Part shown: piece by piece, positions 15,320 to 23,927 of the stretch | Position numbering within the stretch: the first letter of the stretch is position 1 | Layout of the letters: each line of letters begins with the position of its first letter | Made by a program: the position numbers and the translations under genes | Source: Deltaproteobacteria bacterium | GTDB taxonomy: Bacteria > Desulfobacterota > Desulfobacteria > Desulfobacterales > UBA5852 | Assembly (NCBI GenBank): GCA_020444045.1 | Contig: JAHLLS010000017.1 | Coordinates: forward strand, 1-64,000 | Reading direction: 5' to 3' | DNA: 64,000 nt | Notes under the pieces: generated by a model | What the model was told of the DNA's origin: nothing | Database searches by the model: none | Seen by the model: the letters and a program-made list of their open reading frames with translations, nothing else

Positions 15320-16203
15320 GGCCGCGTCCACTTCTTTTTAAGAATGGGGGTCACGAGGGCCCCCACGACCAGGAGTGCTGTAATGAGGTTCAGATCACTG
15401 GGCGTAAAGGCAAACGCCCCCCATTTGATCCCCAGCGCGAGGGCGATGGCCACGCGATAGACAATGGAGCCCAGCAGAGCCGCAATACATCCCCGGGTGA
15501 TCCCCCCGCGACCGAACAGGGTTTCGCCGACAATGACCGAGGCCAGACCGGCAATGATGGTCCCCACGCCCATGTTGACATCGGCGGCACCCTGGTTCTG
15601 GGCCACCAAGGCCCCGCTCAGGGCAACCATGGCGTTGGAAAGCCCCACCCCGAGAATGATGATGTGATGGGTATTGACCCCCTGGGCGGTAATCATGCGG
15701 GCGTTGTCCCCGGTGGCCAGAACGGCCAGCCCCAGTTCTGTGTGCAGAAACCAGATCATGAAAACCGTCACGCTGATCGCCAGCAGCCCAAAAACCAGTG
15801 GTGCCGACCAATATCCGGTCACCCCCAGATCGGGCATCACATCGAGCATGGTGGACACACCGAGCAAGGAAACGTTGGGGCCGTCCATGATGCGGATATT
15901 GATGGAATACAGGGCGATCATGGTCAGAATCGACGCCAGAAGATGAAGAATCTGCAGCTTGGTGTTGAGCAGCGCCGTTACCATGCCGGCCAGAAAGCCG
16001 GCGGTCATGGCCAACCCCAGGGCCGTCAGTGGATGAAAACCATGCGTAAGGGCTACCGCGGAAACGGCCGCGCCCAACGGCAAACTGCCGTCTACAGTCA
16101 GGTCGGGAAAATCCAGGACCCGAAAGGTCAGATAAACACCGATCACCATGATCCCATAAAGCAGACCCTGCTCGACAGCGCCGATGGCAGCATACCAGGA
16201 CAT
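15316..16203 (-). CDS. ABC transporter permease (BPD_transp_2 type)
   Basis: 295 residues with 8-9 hydrophobic segments and the LivH/RbsC-like fold (AIGAVEQGLLYGIMVIGVYLTFRVLDFPDLTVDGSLPLGAAV at the N-terminus). This subfamily goes with pfam04392-type binding proteins and lies between the binding-protein gene (25 bp upstream) and the ATPase (4-bp overlap). Transports a small organic solute across the cytoplasmic membrane; characterised relatives take up tryptophan or tyrosine, which cannot be assigned here. Confidence 0.9.
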   Translation of the reverse strand: MSWYAAIGAVEQGLLYGIMVIGVYLTFRVLDFPDLTVDGSLPLGAAVSAVALTHGFHPLTALGLAMTAGFLAGMVTALLNTKLQILHLLASILTMIALYSINIRIMDGPNVSLLGVSTMLDVMPDLGVTGYWSAPLVFGLLAISVTVFMIWFLHTELGLAVLATGDNARMITAQGVNTHHIIILGVGLSNAMVALSGALVAQNQGAADVNMGVGTIIAGLASVIVGETLFGRGGITRGCIAALLGSIVYRVAIALALGIKWGAFAFTPSDLNLITALLVVGALVTPILKKKWTRP

Positions 16204-16228
16204 CTTTTAGAACCGGTCCATTCGTTGG

Positions 16229-17194
16229 CTATTGATAAATTTTGTCGGCGGAATCGATGATGGCCTGTGGAACGGTTACGCCCATTTCACGGGCGGACGT
16301 CAGATTCAGGTGCAACTCCAGGGCCTTTTGCGATTCAACCGGCAGGTCGCCGGGATTAGCGCCTTCGAAAATGCGCTTCGCCATGGCGCCGGTCTGACGG
16401 CCGTGCTTGTAATAATCGAATCCCATGGCGGCCACGGCACCCCGCTTGACACTGTCCACATCGGCACAAAACAAGGCCAACTGGGCCTGCGTGCAGACTT
16501 TAACAGCGGACTCGAGGGCCGATACCACCGTGTTGTCCGTGGGGATGAAGACCGCATCGACCTGGCCCACCAGACTTTTGGTGGCCTGGTAGACATCGCT
16601 GGATTTCGACACCGTGGCTTCAACCACCTCGAATCCTTTTCGCAGGCCGATCGCGCGGATGCCTTCAAGTGTTGATTTGGAATTGGCTTCGCCGGCATTG
16701 TAGAGGACACCGAGTCGCTTCAAGTCGGGGTAGAAGCGCATGACCATCCCCATATGCTGGTCCAGCGGCAGCAAATCAGACACCCCGGTGATGTTGCCCC
16801 CCGGATGCTGAAGGTCTTTCACCAGCCCAGCTTCCACAGGGTCGGTGATGGCGCTGAACAGGAACGGTGTCGTTTTCATGTGCGGCGCTTTTTTAAAGGC
16901 TTGCGCGACCGCCTGAGCGGTGGGGGTTGCAATGGCCAGGATCAAATCCGGGTCCTCACCCATGATCTGGGTGCCGATTTGACCTGCCGTGGCCATGTTC
17001 GCCTGGGCGATATGAATTTGATAACGGGCGTCAACCCCTTCTTCGGCCAGGTAGTCTTGAAACCCTTTTAAAACAGCATCCAGCGCGGGGTGTTCCACGA
17101 ATTGGCTTACCGAAATCCGATAGGGTTGAGCCGCGGCCATCCCCGGTGCCATCATCAGACAGCCCAACAAAAACACGATCCAAATCTTTTTCAT
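16229..17194 (-). CDS. ABC transporter substrate-binding protein (pfam04392 type)
   Basis: 321 residues from ATG 17194, with GGAGGG ~10 bases upstream. Signal peptide MKKIWIVFLLGCLMMAPGMAAA, cleavage after AAA. The mature part has the family pattern YRISVSQFVEHPALDAVLKGFQDYLAEEG, DLILAIATPTAQAVAQAFK, GVLYNAGEANS and VDAVFIPTDNTVVSALE. Periplasmic ligand-binding subunit, first gene of the importer. Ligand unknown: aromatic amino acids in some relatives. Confidence 0.9.
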   Translation of the reverse strand: MKKIWIVFLLGCLMMAPGMAAAQPYRISVSQFVEHPALDAVLKGFQDYLAEEGVDARYQIHIAQANMATAGQIGTQIMGEDPDLILAIATPTAQAVAQAFKKAPHMKTTPFLFSAITDPVEAGLVKDLQHPGGNITGVSDLLPLDQHMGMVMRFYPDLKRLGVLYNAGEANSKSTLEGIRAIGLRKGFEVVEATVSKSSDVYQATKSLVGQVDAVFIPTDNTVVSALESAVKVCTQAQLALFCADVDSVKRGAVAAMGFDYYKHGRQTGAMAKRIFEGANPGDLPVESQKALELHLNLTSAREMGVTVPQAIIDSADKIYQ

Positions 17195-17327
17195 GATAAC
17201 AAACCCTCCATCCACTGCTGCATTTTAGGCCTTAAAAAATGCCGAATCGACAGCATGTCGTTCGGCAAATTCCAAACACGTTGGGCGCGCTCATTGCGCC
17301 ATGGTTTATGCGATGCGAAAAATGGCG

Positions 17328-17720
17328 CTATCGAACCGTAACCACCGGGCAGGGGGCATTCAAGATGACATATTGGGCCGTGGAGCCGAATAACAGTTTC
17401 CCTACTTTCGAACGGCGCCGGACACCGATGACAATTTCTTCCACGCCAAGATCGGTCGCAAAACGAACGACATCCTCCCCGGGCTCGACCCCCCGAATCA
17501 GGAGATGGGTCTGGCACGTCAGGCCCTTTTGCTCCAACTGATCTTTCCAGTAGGCAAGTGTACTTTCTGCACTTTGAATGGTTTCCTGCTGATCTTCATC
17601 CCCTTTGACCATGGACCATACCAACACCAGTTCAGCGTTGAAGGCCCGGGCATGTTTAACGGCCAGTTCCATGGCCGCCTTGGCGACATTCGATCCTTCA
17701 AACGCGACGAGAATTTTCAT
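17328..17720 (-). CDS. Universal stress protein (UspA family)
   Basis: 130 residues from ATG 17720 (GGGGAGG just upstream). One Usp domain: MKILVAFEGSNVAKAAMELAVKHA at the start, and the nucleotide-binding loop GVRRRSKVGKLLFGSTAQYVI..APCPVVTVR at the end, which fits the ATP-binding G-x2-G-x9-G-S/T pattern only partly because the first Gly pair is spaced by RRRSKV. Monocistronic by position, with 133 bp separating it from the importer. Confidence 0.9.
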   Translation of the reverse strand: MKILVAFEGSNVAKAAMELAVKHARAFNAELVLVWSMVKGDEDQQETIQSAESTLAYWKDQLEQKGLTCQTHLLIRGVEPGEDVVRFATDLGVEEIVIGVRRRSKVGKLLFGSTAQYVILNAPCPVVTVR

Positions 17721-17999
17721 ATGCCTCCCCTTTCGTCGATGCGGTCGACCCCTCAAAACCGCTTCGCACAAACCCCATTTTTATAATCGGTAAGATGACA
17801 AGACCAAAACGACTGCTATACGGAAACGTTCACGGGTCATACCATAAAACGTCTGGCCTATCCATCCCTTAATGTGACGGGGTCATGCCCCAACTCCCGT
17901 TTGACGAACGCCGAACAACTCTCATATACTCGAGTCGTGTCGCATCGAGTGGCATTTCGAAAAAATGGTCCAACAACGCTCTGGAAAGGACGCGATCCA

Positions 18000-18929
18000 T
18001 TGCTGACGATTTCATCCGTTCAACGAAAAAGTGCCGCCTCGGTCATTGCCATGATCATGGCGTTCCTATGCTTCAGCTCGCTTTTGAGTTCTCTTGTTAA
18101 AAAAACACCGCTCGCGTACATGGACCAGCGCGCGACCACCTATGTGGAAACCACCATGGCAAGGGCGGCCTATACGTTTGCCATCGTCAGGGGACTCAAT
18201 GGCATGATTTCAGTTATCCAGGGGACCGAGATTGCGGTATCGCCGGCCGGCATCGGACTGAATCTGAGTGTCGGGGAGGTGCTGGACCCAATCAATGATC
18301 TGGCCGAACGGTTTTCATGGATCATGCTGGCCAGCACGGCTTCGCTTGGCGTGCAGCGCATCCTGATGGAAATGGGCGACTGGCTGGGTCTGCGCGTCCT
18401 GCTGACCATGGCCATGGTGCTTATGGCCATCTCTCCCTGGAAGCGTTTCTGGGTGGGCTGGGATTTACAGTCGTCAGCGACACGTCTGGTGCTGCTGGCA
18501 CTAACCGTGCGTCTTTTCATTCCCGCCCTTGCCGTAGTCAGCGAAGCGGTTTACGACCGTTTTCTGGACCGTCAATATCAAGAAGCCACGCAAACCGTGA
18601 CGGCCATGAGCAATGAGCTCCAAAACGTTGTTCCGGCGGTACCCCGAAAAGATCAGCTGCAATCCGAAAGCACGCTGCAGACATTTCGACAATGGATGGC
18701 GGAAACCAGGAATTTGATCGATATTCGGGCGACATTCGAGCGCTTGGGAGATAAGCTCGAACACTTTACCGAAGACACCATCCGCCTGATGGTGGTCTTT
18801 ATTTTCCAAACCATTTTAATTCCCCTGATCATGTTTTGGATCTTTACCCGAATGGTCGTGATGCGGATCACACCCGCTGCCACCAGACCGCTGCCCGCTC
18901 TTTCCGACCATCGAGACCATCCACATTGA
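18000..18929 (+). CDS. Integral membrane protein, function unknown
   Basis: 309 residues if the TTG at 18000 is used; it has GGAAAGGA 9 bases upstream and coincides with the start of recognisable protein-like sequence. The frame is open back to 17874 but that part looks non-coding. Hydrophobic segments lie near residues 12-32, 100-118, 130-147, 158-180 and 275-300. Between the fourth and fifth is a long polar stretch (~185-270) with EATQTVTAMSNELQ, probably periplasmic. No known family recognised. Confidence 0.65.
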   Translation: MLTISSVQRKSAASVIAMIMAFLCFSSLLSSLVKKTPLAYMDQRATTYVETTMARAAYTFAIVRGLNGMISVIQGTEIAVSPAGIGLNLSVGEVLDPINDLAERFSWIMLASTASLGVQRILMEMGDWLGLRVLLTMAMVLMAISPWKRFWVGWDLQSSATRLVLLALTVRLFIPALAVVSEAVYDRFLDRQYQEATQTVTAMSNELQNVVPAVPRKDQLQSESTLQTFRQWMAETRNLIDIRATFERLGDKLEHFTEDTIRLMVVFIFQTILIPLIMFWIFTRMVVMRITPAATRPLPALSDHRDHPH

Positions 18930-19164
18930 TACAACGCGTTGCGCGTGTTGCTCGTTTGAATAAAACGGGTTTGCATAAGGAATATTTTGGTGGAATTGCT
19001 TTACAAATTCAAAGCGAAATGATTCAATAAAACAATTGGTTCGGCAGTGGATCCATATAGACGCGTTGATCTTACCTGCGGCAATGGGCTGTGTTCTTCA
19101 AACACCATTTTGTCTCAAATGCGACCGGCATCGGGACTGATGTAATAGGCGTAGTTGACGGTTT

Positions 19165-19746
19165 ATGCCAGACGAATTTCCTCAGAATGAACCAGACGGT
19201 TCACGCCGTCGCTGGATAACGCCTTTACGAAAGGCCTACTACCGATTCCTTAAAATTCGTGGAAACCCAAGGGAAATTGCCCTTGGTTTTGCTTTGGGAT
19301 TGTTTGTCGGCATGACCCCTTTCATGGGTCTGCATATGGCGATCGCCGTCCCCTTGGCCGCGCTTTTCAAATGGAACAAGTTTTCCGCCGCCTTGTCGGT
19401 TTGGATTTCCAACCCGCTTTCGGCACCGGTTGTCTATGGCATCAGTTATTACGTCGGGAAAAAAGTTCTTTTTATTGAAAATGGCTACCACCTGCCGACA
19501 AAATTCAGTCTGGATGCCCTTATCTATACCCTCCAAAAAGCACCCGGAATTATCGGAATTCTCACGGTGGGTGGTATTGTGGTCGGTCTGCCCGTTGCCA
19601 TTGTCGGATATTATTTTGCACTCAAGGCGATTACGGAGTATCGTGAATCCATACGCCTCAAAATCGAAGCGAAGAAGGCGACACTTGCTAATAAACTAAA
19701 ACGCAAGAAACCGCCCAAGAAGAAAAAAAAGACAAACCGTCGATAG
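19165..19746 (+). CDS. DUF2062 domain membrane protein
   Basis: 193 residues. The DUF2062 core is textbook: GNPREIALGFALGLFVGMTPFMGLHMAIAVPLAALFKWNKFSAALSVWISNPLSAPVVYGISYYVG at ~31-100, with three to four hydrophobic segments. The C-terminal 35 residues are extremely lysine-rich (LKRKKPPKKKKKTNRR). The family is associated with glycosyltransferases and lipid metabolism in some genomes, but its role is not defined. Followed after 15 bp by the cNMP/PilZ gene. Confidence 0.88.
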   Translation: MPDEFPQNEPDGSRRRWITPLRKAYYRFLKIRGNPREIALGFALGLFVGMTPFMGLHMAIAVPLAALFKWNKFSAALSVWISNPLSAPVVYGISYYVGKKVLFIENGYHLPTKFSLDALIYTLQKAPGIIGILTVGGIVVGLPVAIVGYYFALKAITEYRESIRLKIEAKKATLANKLKRKKPPKKKKKTNRR

Positions 19747-19761
19747 ATCAGAGAGATTTCC

Positions 19762-20880
19762 TTGACCGAACCTGCCAAACTCCAGAGCAGCATCGTCAAA
19801 CAGATCATTGATGGATCGATCACCATCGACTCGATCGGTGAATTTCAAAGCATGCTCAAAATATTTCCGGGTAATCCCCATCTGCACCGTGCGCTGGCGG
19901 ATCTTCTGGTAAAGCGTAAATCCTTTGCGGCCGCTGCGGAATATTTTGACAAAACTGCCACCTCGTTCATCGAATCCGGATTCGTACTGCAGGCGGTCGT
20001 CGCCAAAATGCTCCAATGGCAGATTGTCAAACCCTCCTTTAAAGCCATCAAAGAATTCTATCATCGTCTGATCGAAAAAAATCCCCGTGCGACCCCCCTC
20101 AACATGTTCTTTGCCGGGCTTTCGTTTCGGGAGCTTATCGCTTTGATCACCCGGTTGGAGCGCATTGTGCTTCCTCCCGGAAAAATGGTTAAAAAATTCG
20201 GAGACCCCGAGAATAATCTGTACATGGTTGTTTCGGGCCAGTTGCGCCGCCGGACCTATCCGTCGGTTCATCAATCCAGCAATTCGGAACACCTCCTGGA
20301 AAGTCTCGAGTCGGAAATCTTTGGGGACGTTTGCCCTTTCGATAAAGAACAATTCTCTCAATCCTACACCGAAACGGCCACCCGGGTTGAATTGGTCAAG
20401 ATTTCACGCGACAATCTTATCGAAATCGGTAAAAACTTTCCGTCCATCGGGCCCGCCGTGACGGACCTGTTCGAATCCCAGCGCAAGCTGAACCCCAAGC
20501 CGCATGTCAACCGCAAAATCCGTCGCCACGCCATACCGGTAAGAGTCGCCCTGGACGTATTCGAGGTCGATGAACTGACGCCCCTTTTGAAATTGACGGG
20601 TTTTGCCAGAGATCTCTCCATTGGTGGCGCCTGTCTCGTATTAGACGGGAATGCGCAGCCGTCGCAATCAAAGCAGCTTATCGGAAAATCCGTCAAAATT
20701 ATGATGAGCCCGCCTAACGATGCCATGACCCTTAATATCAAGGGGGCCATTATCTGGTCACAGATCCTTGCGACGGAAGCTGGAGACGCCCAGGCCATCG
20801 GCGTTCAATTTAATGCCATGTCCCCCAATCTAAGCGGTTTACTGCTCGTTTTTGCCGACAATTTGTACCATGCGCGATAG
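19762..20880 (+). CDS. Cyclic-nucleotide-binding-like domain plus PilZ domain protein
   Basis: 372 residues from TTG 19762. An N-terminal helical part (~1-110) looks TPR-like (NPHLHRALADLLVKRKSFAAAAEYFDKTA). A Crp-type cNMP-binding domain follows at ~125-235 (LERIVLPPGKMVKKFGDPENNLYMVVSGQLRRRTYP). A PilZ domain lies at ~250-370, with both c-di-GMP motifs intact: RKIRR (RxxxR) and DLSIGG (D/NxSxxG). It likely integrates c-di-GMP with another ligand. There is no DNA-binding or enzymatic output, so it probably acts by protein contact. Confidence 0.85.
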   Translation: MTEPAKLQSSIVKQIIDGSITIDSIGEFQSMLKIFPGNPHLHRALADLLVKRKSFAAAAEYFDKTATSFIESGFVLQAVVAKMLQWQIVKPSFKAIKEFYHRLIEKNPRATPLNMFFAGLSFRELIALITRLERIVLPPGKMVKKFGDPENNLYMVVSGQLRRRTYPSVHQSSNSEHLLESLESEIFGDVCPFDKEQFSQSYTETATRVELVKISRDNLIEIGKNFPSIGPAVTDLFESQRKLNPKPHVNRKIRRHAIPVRVALDVFEVDELTPLLKLTGFARDLSIGGACLVLDGNAQPSQSKQLIGKSVKIMMSPPNDAMTLNIKGAIIWSQILATEAGDAQAIGVQFNAMSPNLSGLLLVFADNLYHAR

Positions 20881-20917
20881 CTATCCGATCGCAGAACCAT
20901 CGGGATGCTGTGACGTC

Positions 20918-21370
20918 ATGAAAATCGGCGTAATATCCGATACGCATGGGCAGCTTGACAAACATGCGATAGATATTTTAAGCGATACGGATCTCATTCT
21001 CCATGCCGGCGACATTGACGGACCCGAGGTCCTTGCTGAGTTGGAAAAAATCGGAACGGTCGTATCTGTTCGCGGCAATATGGATTACGGCGTGTGGTCG
21101 CGTCATATCCCACGGGAAGAATTTGTGGAAGTCGGCGGCCTATTGGTCTATATGATCCACGATGTGAATCAAATCAGCCTGGACCCGGCATCAGCCGATA
21201 TTCGAATCGTCATCAGCGGCCACACGCACCGCCCTGTTCGCATGGAAAAAGCAGGCGTGCTTTATCTCAACCCGGGAAGTGCATCTTTTCCGCGGGGAGG
21301 CGCAGCCGCCAGCGTTGCACTGGTCGATATCAAGGCGGGTGAAATCGTTTGCCGTCATATCGCAGTCTAA
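20918..21370 (+). CDS. YfcE/MJ0936-type metallophosphoesterase
   Basis: 150 residues from ATG 20918; two upstream in-frame ATGs inside the previous gene are less likely. Calcineurin-like metal motifs are in order: GVISDTHGQ, LILHAGDIDG, VVSVRGNMDYG, and ISGHTHRPVRMEK. The family hydrolyses phosphodiesters in vitro with Mn or Ni; the natural substrate is unclear. Follows the cNMP/PilZ gene closely. Confidence 0.9.
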   Translation: MKIGVISDTHGQLDKHAIDILSDTDLILHAGDIDGPEVLAELEKIGTVVSVRGNMDYGVWSRHIPREEFVEVGGLLVYMIHDVNQISLDPASADIRIVISGHTHRPVRMEKAGVLYLNPGSASFPRGGAAASVALVDIKAGEIVCRHIAV

Positions 21371-21448
21371 TCGTGATTGTCATGGCAGGCGACCGCCGCT
21401 ATAGCAGAGGGCACCTACTCCCGGACGAGGAGAAGGAAGGTTCAATCC

Positions 21449-21997
21449 ATGAGCACTGATTTTATCGACGACCTCCTTGAAGCCGTTTCTCGGAACTTTT
21501 CATCAGACATTTCCGCCTTGAAAGAAATTCTGATCATCAGTGGTATGCCAGAAGAAACACAAAATCTCCGTTACCTGAGTTTTAATCGCCAGACGATTCA
21601 GGAAGACGGGATCATCAAAACTTTTTCAGCCGTCGCATTGATTAACAATCGTCGGGCAAGCCAATGGCTGCTCAAGGGATATTCCCGCAAAATCAGTCAA
21701 ATCGTTTTCAGCCCCCGGTGGACGCGGAATGAAATGGATCTTTTCATTAACGCACTCCGGTGTTCACCCGACATCCTCGCATTGATTTCATCGTCGCCGA
21801 CCGCGTATTCCCTTCTTGGCATTTTGGAAATTGAAGATCGTACCAATCCCGGTGTTTTCAAACGCTGGTCGCGTCGTATACGTCCAGTCCTGGCCATTTC
21901 CAGATTAAACGACATCGGACAGCAACAAATTGCCGAATTTGAGCACGTCAACGAAATCCGCAGATATAGCCGGAAAAGGGACTGGCTCAATGGATAG
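21449..21997 (+). CDS. Protein of unknown function
   Basis: 182 residues from ATG 21449 with AAGGAAGG ~9 bases upstream. It is soluble, basic at the C-terminus (NEIRRYSRKRDWLNG), and contains SRKISQIVFSPRWTRNEMDLFINALRC and SSPTAYSLLGILEIEDRTNPGVFKRW. I do not recognise the family and see no catalytic signature. Co-directional with the phosphoesterase, 78 bp downstream. Convergent with the DUF368 gene. Confidence 0.65.
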   Translation: MSTDFIDDLLEAVSRNFSSDISALKEILIISGMPEETQNLRYLSFNRQTIQEDGIIKTFSAVALINNRRASQWLLKGYSRKISQIVFSPRWTRNEMDLFINALRCSPDILALISSSPTAYSLLGILEIEDRTNPGVFKRWSRRIRPVLAISRLNDIGQQQIAEFEHVNEIRRYSRKRDWLNG

Positions 21998-22075
21998 GCG
22001 GGAAGGCCTTCTTCCCTAAACCAGCCAATGCCGGCATAGCCTCCAATCTGCAGCATCATATTGTTTCTATTAGGA

Positions 22076-23029
22076 TTATTTCTCGGAAAGGCGTTGGAGT
22101 AATACAACCGCAAGCCCGCCCAACAGTGCCAATCCAATCGCGACATAAACCTCAGCGGTTATCTGGTGGGGCATCATATTGCGGGCCAACGTTACACTAT
22201 TTCCCGTATCATTGGTGACAAGTTCTGTCATGGATTTCCACGGCCAGATTTTTCTCAGCGAACCGATCATGAGTCCGGTCAGCGCTGCCATGGTAATCTG
22301 ATGATACGTCTTCAAAAGCCAACTGAGAAGACGCACAAACAAAAGAATACCGGTTGCCGTACCCGCCGTAAATACCCCCAAAACCACCACGTCCAATCGA
22401 CCGACGGCTTCGAGCACGAAATGGTACTTTCCGAGCAGTACCAATATAAACGACCCGGAAATACCCGGCAAAATCATGGCGCAGATGGCAACCGCCCCAC
22501 AGAGGAAGATAAATGAAGGGGTTTCGGGTGTGTTTATCGGCACGAGGCCAACCAATACGTAGGCAGCCATAGCCGAGAGTACGATACCGAGAAGCGTGGA
22601 CCATTTCCATTTTTCGATACGACATCCGACCACAAACGCCGATGCCAGAACGAGCCCGAAAAAGAAAGACCAGACAGCCACGGGATATTCGTTTAGCAGC
22701 CAACTGAGGCCCCTCGCCAACGTAAAAATGGCCGTCAGAATGCCCATCCCCAGGGGTAATAAAAAGCCAAAAGGCACCTTATCGAGGAACTCTGAAAAGC
22801 GCCCGCGCAAGACGAGACGGAGGCAATCCCAATCGAACGCTTTAATGGATAGAATGAGTTCTTCGTAGATGCCGAGTATAAGCGCCATCGTGCCTCCCGA
22901 AACCCCGGGTACCACGTCGGAAGCGCCCATACAGAACCCTTTGGTGAAAAGGGCCAGGGTTTCTTTTGGTCCTCTTGCAGAACGGATAGGTTTCTGATTA
23001 GATTTTTTTATCGGTAAATCTCGTTTCAA
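22076..23029 (-). CDS. DUF368 family membrane protein (polyprenyl-phosphate flippase-like)
   Basis: 317 residues from TTG 23029, which has GGGGGAG 8 bases upstream; an ATG at 23080 would overlap rsmG by 47 bp. The N-terminus carries the family signature GFCMGASDVVPGVSGGTMALILGIYEELI, and a second GISGSF-type repeat (CAMILPGISGSFILVLLGKY) marks the two-fold symmetric fold. About eight hydrophobic segments. DUF368 proteins (PopT) have been linked to recycling of undecaprenyl phosphate. Start is 4 bp after the rsmG stop, so the pair is one operon. Confidence 0.88.
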   Translation of the reverse strand: MKRDLPIKKSNQKPIRSARGPKETLALFTKGFCMGASDVVPGVSGGTMALILGIYEELILSIKAFDWDCLRLVLRGRFSEFLDKVPFGFLLPLGMGILTAIFTLARGLSWLLNEYPVAVWSFFFGLVLASAFVVGCRIEKWKWSTLLGIVLSAMAAYVLVGLVPINTPETPSFIFLCGAVAICAMILPGISGSFILVLLGKYHFVLEAVGRLDVVVLGVFTAGTATGILLFVRLLSWLLKTYHQITMAALTGLMIGSLRKIWPWKSMTELVTNDTGNSVTLARNMMPHQITAEVYVAIGLALLGGLAVVLLQRLSEK

Positions 23030-23033
23030 TGCG

Positions 23034-23735
23034 TCAACTCCCCCTTTGCGCTGCGAGGATAACGATGGTTCGGTCAGCATCGAGAATGGGCAATCGGTAT
23101 GATTTTGTTTCTATTTCCAGCACCCTATTTTCATGTTGAAACTGTAACCGAACCGCTTCGATTTCTTTTTCCGGCAGCCTGCCTTTCCACACAATGATTT
23201 TTCCATTTTCGGACAAAAGGGGCAACCCATGCGCAGCGATAAAGGGCAAATCACTGAACGCTCTGCAGAGAATTGTGTCAAAAGGTCTGAAACCTTCCTG
23301 GCGTGACAAATCCTCTATCCGCCCATGAATGGTTTGTGTGTCCGCGAGTTTCAGGATGCGGATGACATGCTGAATAAAGCTTATTTTTTTTCTAACGGCA
23401 TCAATCAGTGTCATGTCCAGCGAGGGGTTCCAAACCTTGAGCGGCAGGCCGGGAAATCCGCCGCCCGATCCGACATCGAGAACGCGCTTCATTGGTATCG
23501 CAAAGGATGCCGGCCCCAATGAATCAATAAAATGTTTGATGGCCACATTTTTTGGATCTCTGATTGCCGTAAGATTGATCTTCTTCGACCATTGCAGCAA
23601 AGCGACGGCATGATCGTAAAAGTGCTTGATCTGCTGATCGGTCAAGATTAAACCAAATGAAGCCGCACCTTTCCGAAGGATACATTCCCACTGGTCAAAT
23701 ATGATATCCGTTTCCGCCAAATTTACATGCGCCAT
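23034..23735 (-). CDS. rsmG: 16S rRNA (guanine527-N7)-methyltransferase
   Basis: 233 residues. SAM-binding motif VLDVGSGGGFPGLPLKVWNPSLDMTLIDAVRKKISFIQHV at ~85-125, preceded by KKINLTAIRDPKNVAIKHFIDSL, both diagnostic of RsmG. It methylates N7 of G527 in 16S rRNA. The usual mnmG/gidA neighbour is absent; here it is paired with DUF368. Confidence 0.93.
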   Translation of the reverse strand: MAHVNLAETDIIFDQWECILRKGAASFGLILTDQQIKHFYDHAVALLQWSKKINLTAIRDPKNVAIKHFIDSLGPASFAIPMKRVLDVGSGGGFPGLPLKVWNPSLDMTLIDAVRKKISFIQHVIRILKLADTQTIHGRIEDLSRQEGFRPFDTILCRAFSDLPFIAAHGLPLLSENGKIIVWKGRLPEKEIEAVRLQFQHENRVLEIETKSYRLPILDADRTIVILAAQRGS

Positions 23736-23852
23736 CGTGGTTGCTTAGGTCCTGGTTTGGATTTATTCAACGATTCGCGCGGCGACCGTGCATCTGCTTT
23801 TAGTGTTTTCGAAATAGGGAAAATGGTGTTGCGCGGCGTTGTGCTACCCTCC

Positions 23853-23898
23853 AATAAAAACGGCGAAGGTTTTTTCAAGGATGAAAAATGCCTTCGCC
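23853..23898 (-). terminator. Intrinsic terminator of the MglA-type operon
   Basis: On the minus strand GGCGAAGGCATTTTTC pairs with GAAAAAACCTTCGCC around a short loop, followed by GTTTTTATT. It lies ~30 bp after the stop of the secretion-ATPase gene and closes the ten-gene block at 23928-33893. Confidence 0.88.
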
Positions 23899-23927
23899 CA
23901 TTTCAGCGGCTATGACGTCCCTATCGA

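Noticed and set aside
15256..16260. Plus-strand frame opposite the ABC permease
   Set aside because: Gln/His/Asn-rich antisense of a membrane protein gene.
22009..22024. Short inverted repeat GGGAAG..CTTCCC between convergent genes
   Set aside because: Stem too short and no T-tract; not called as a terminator.
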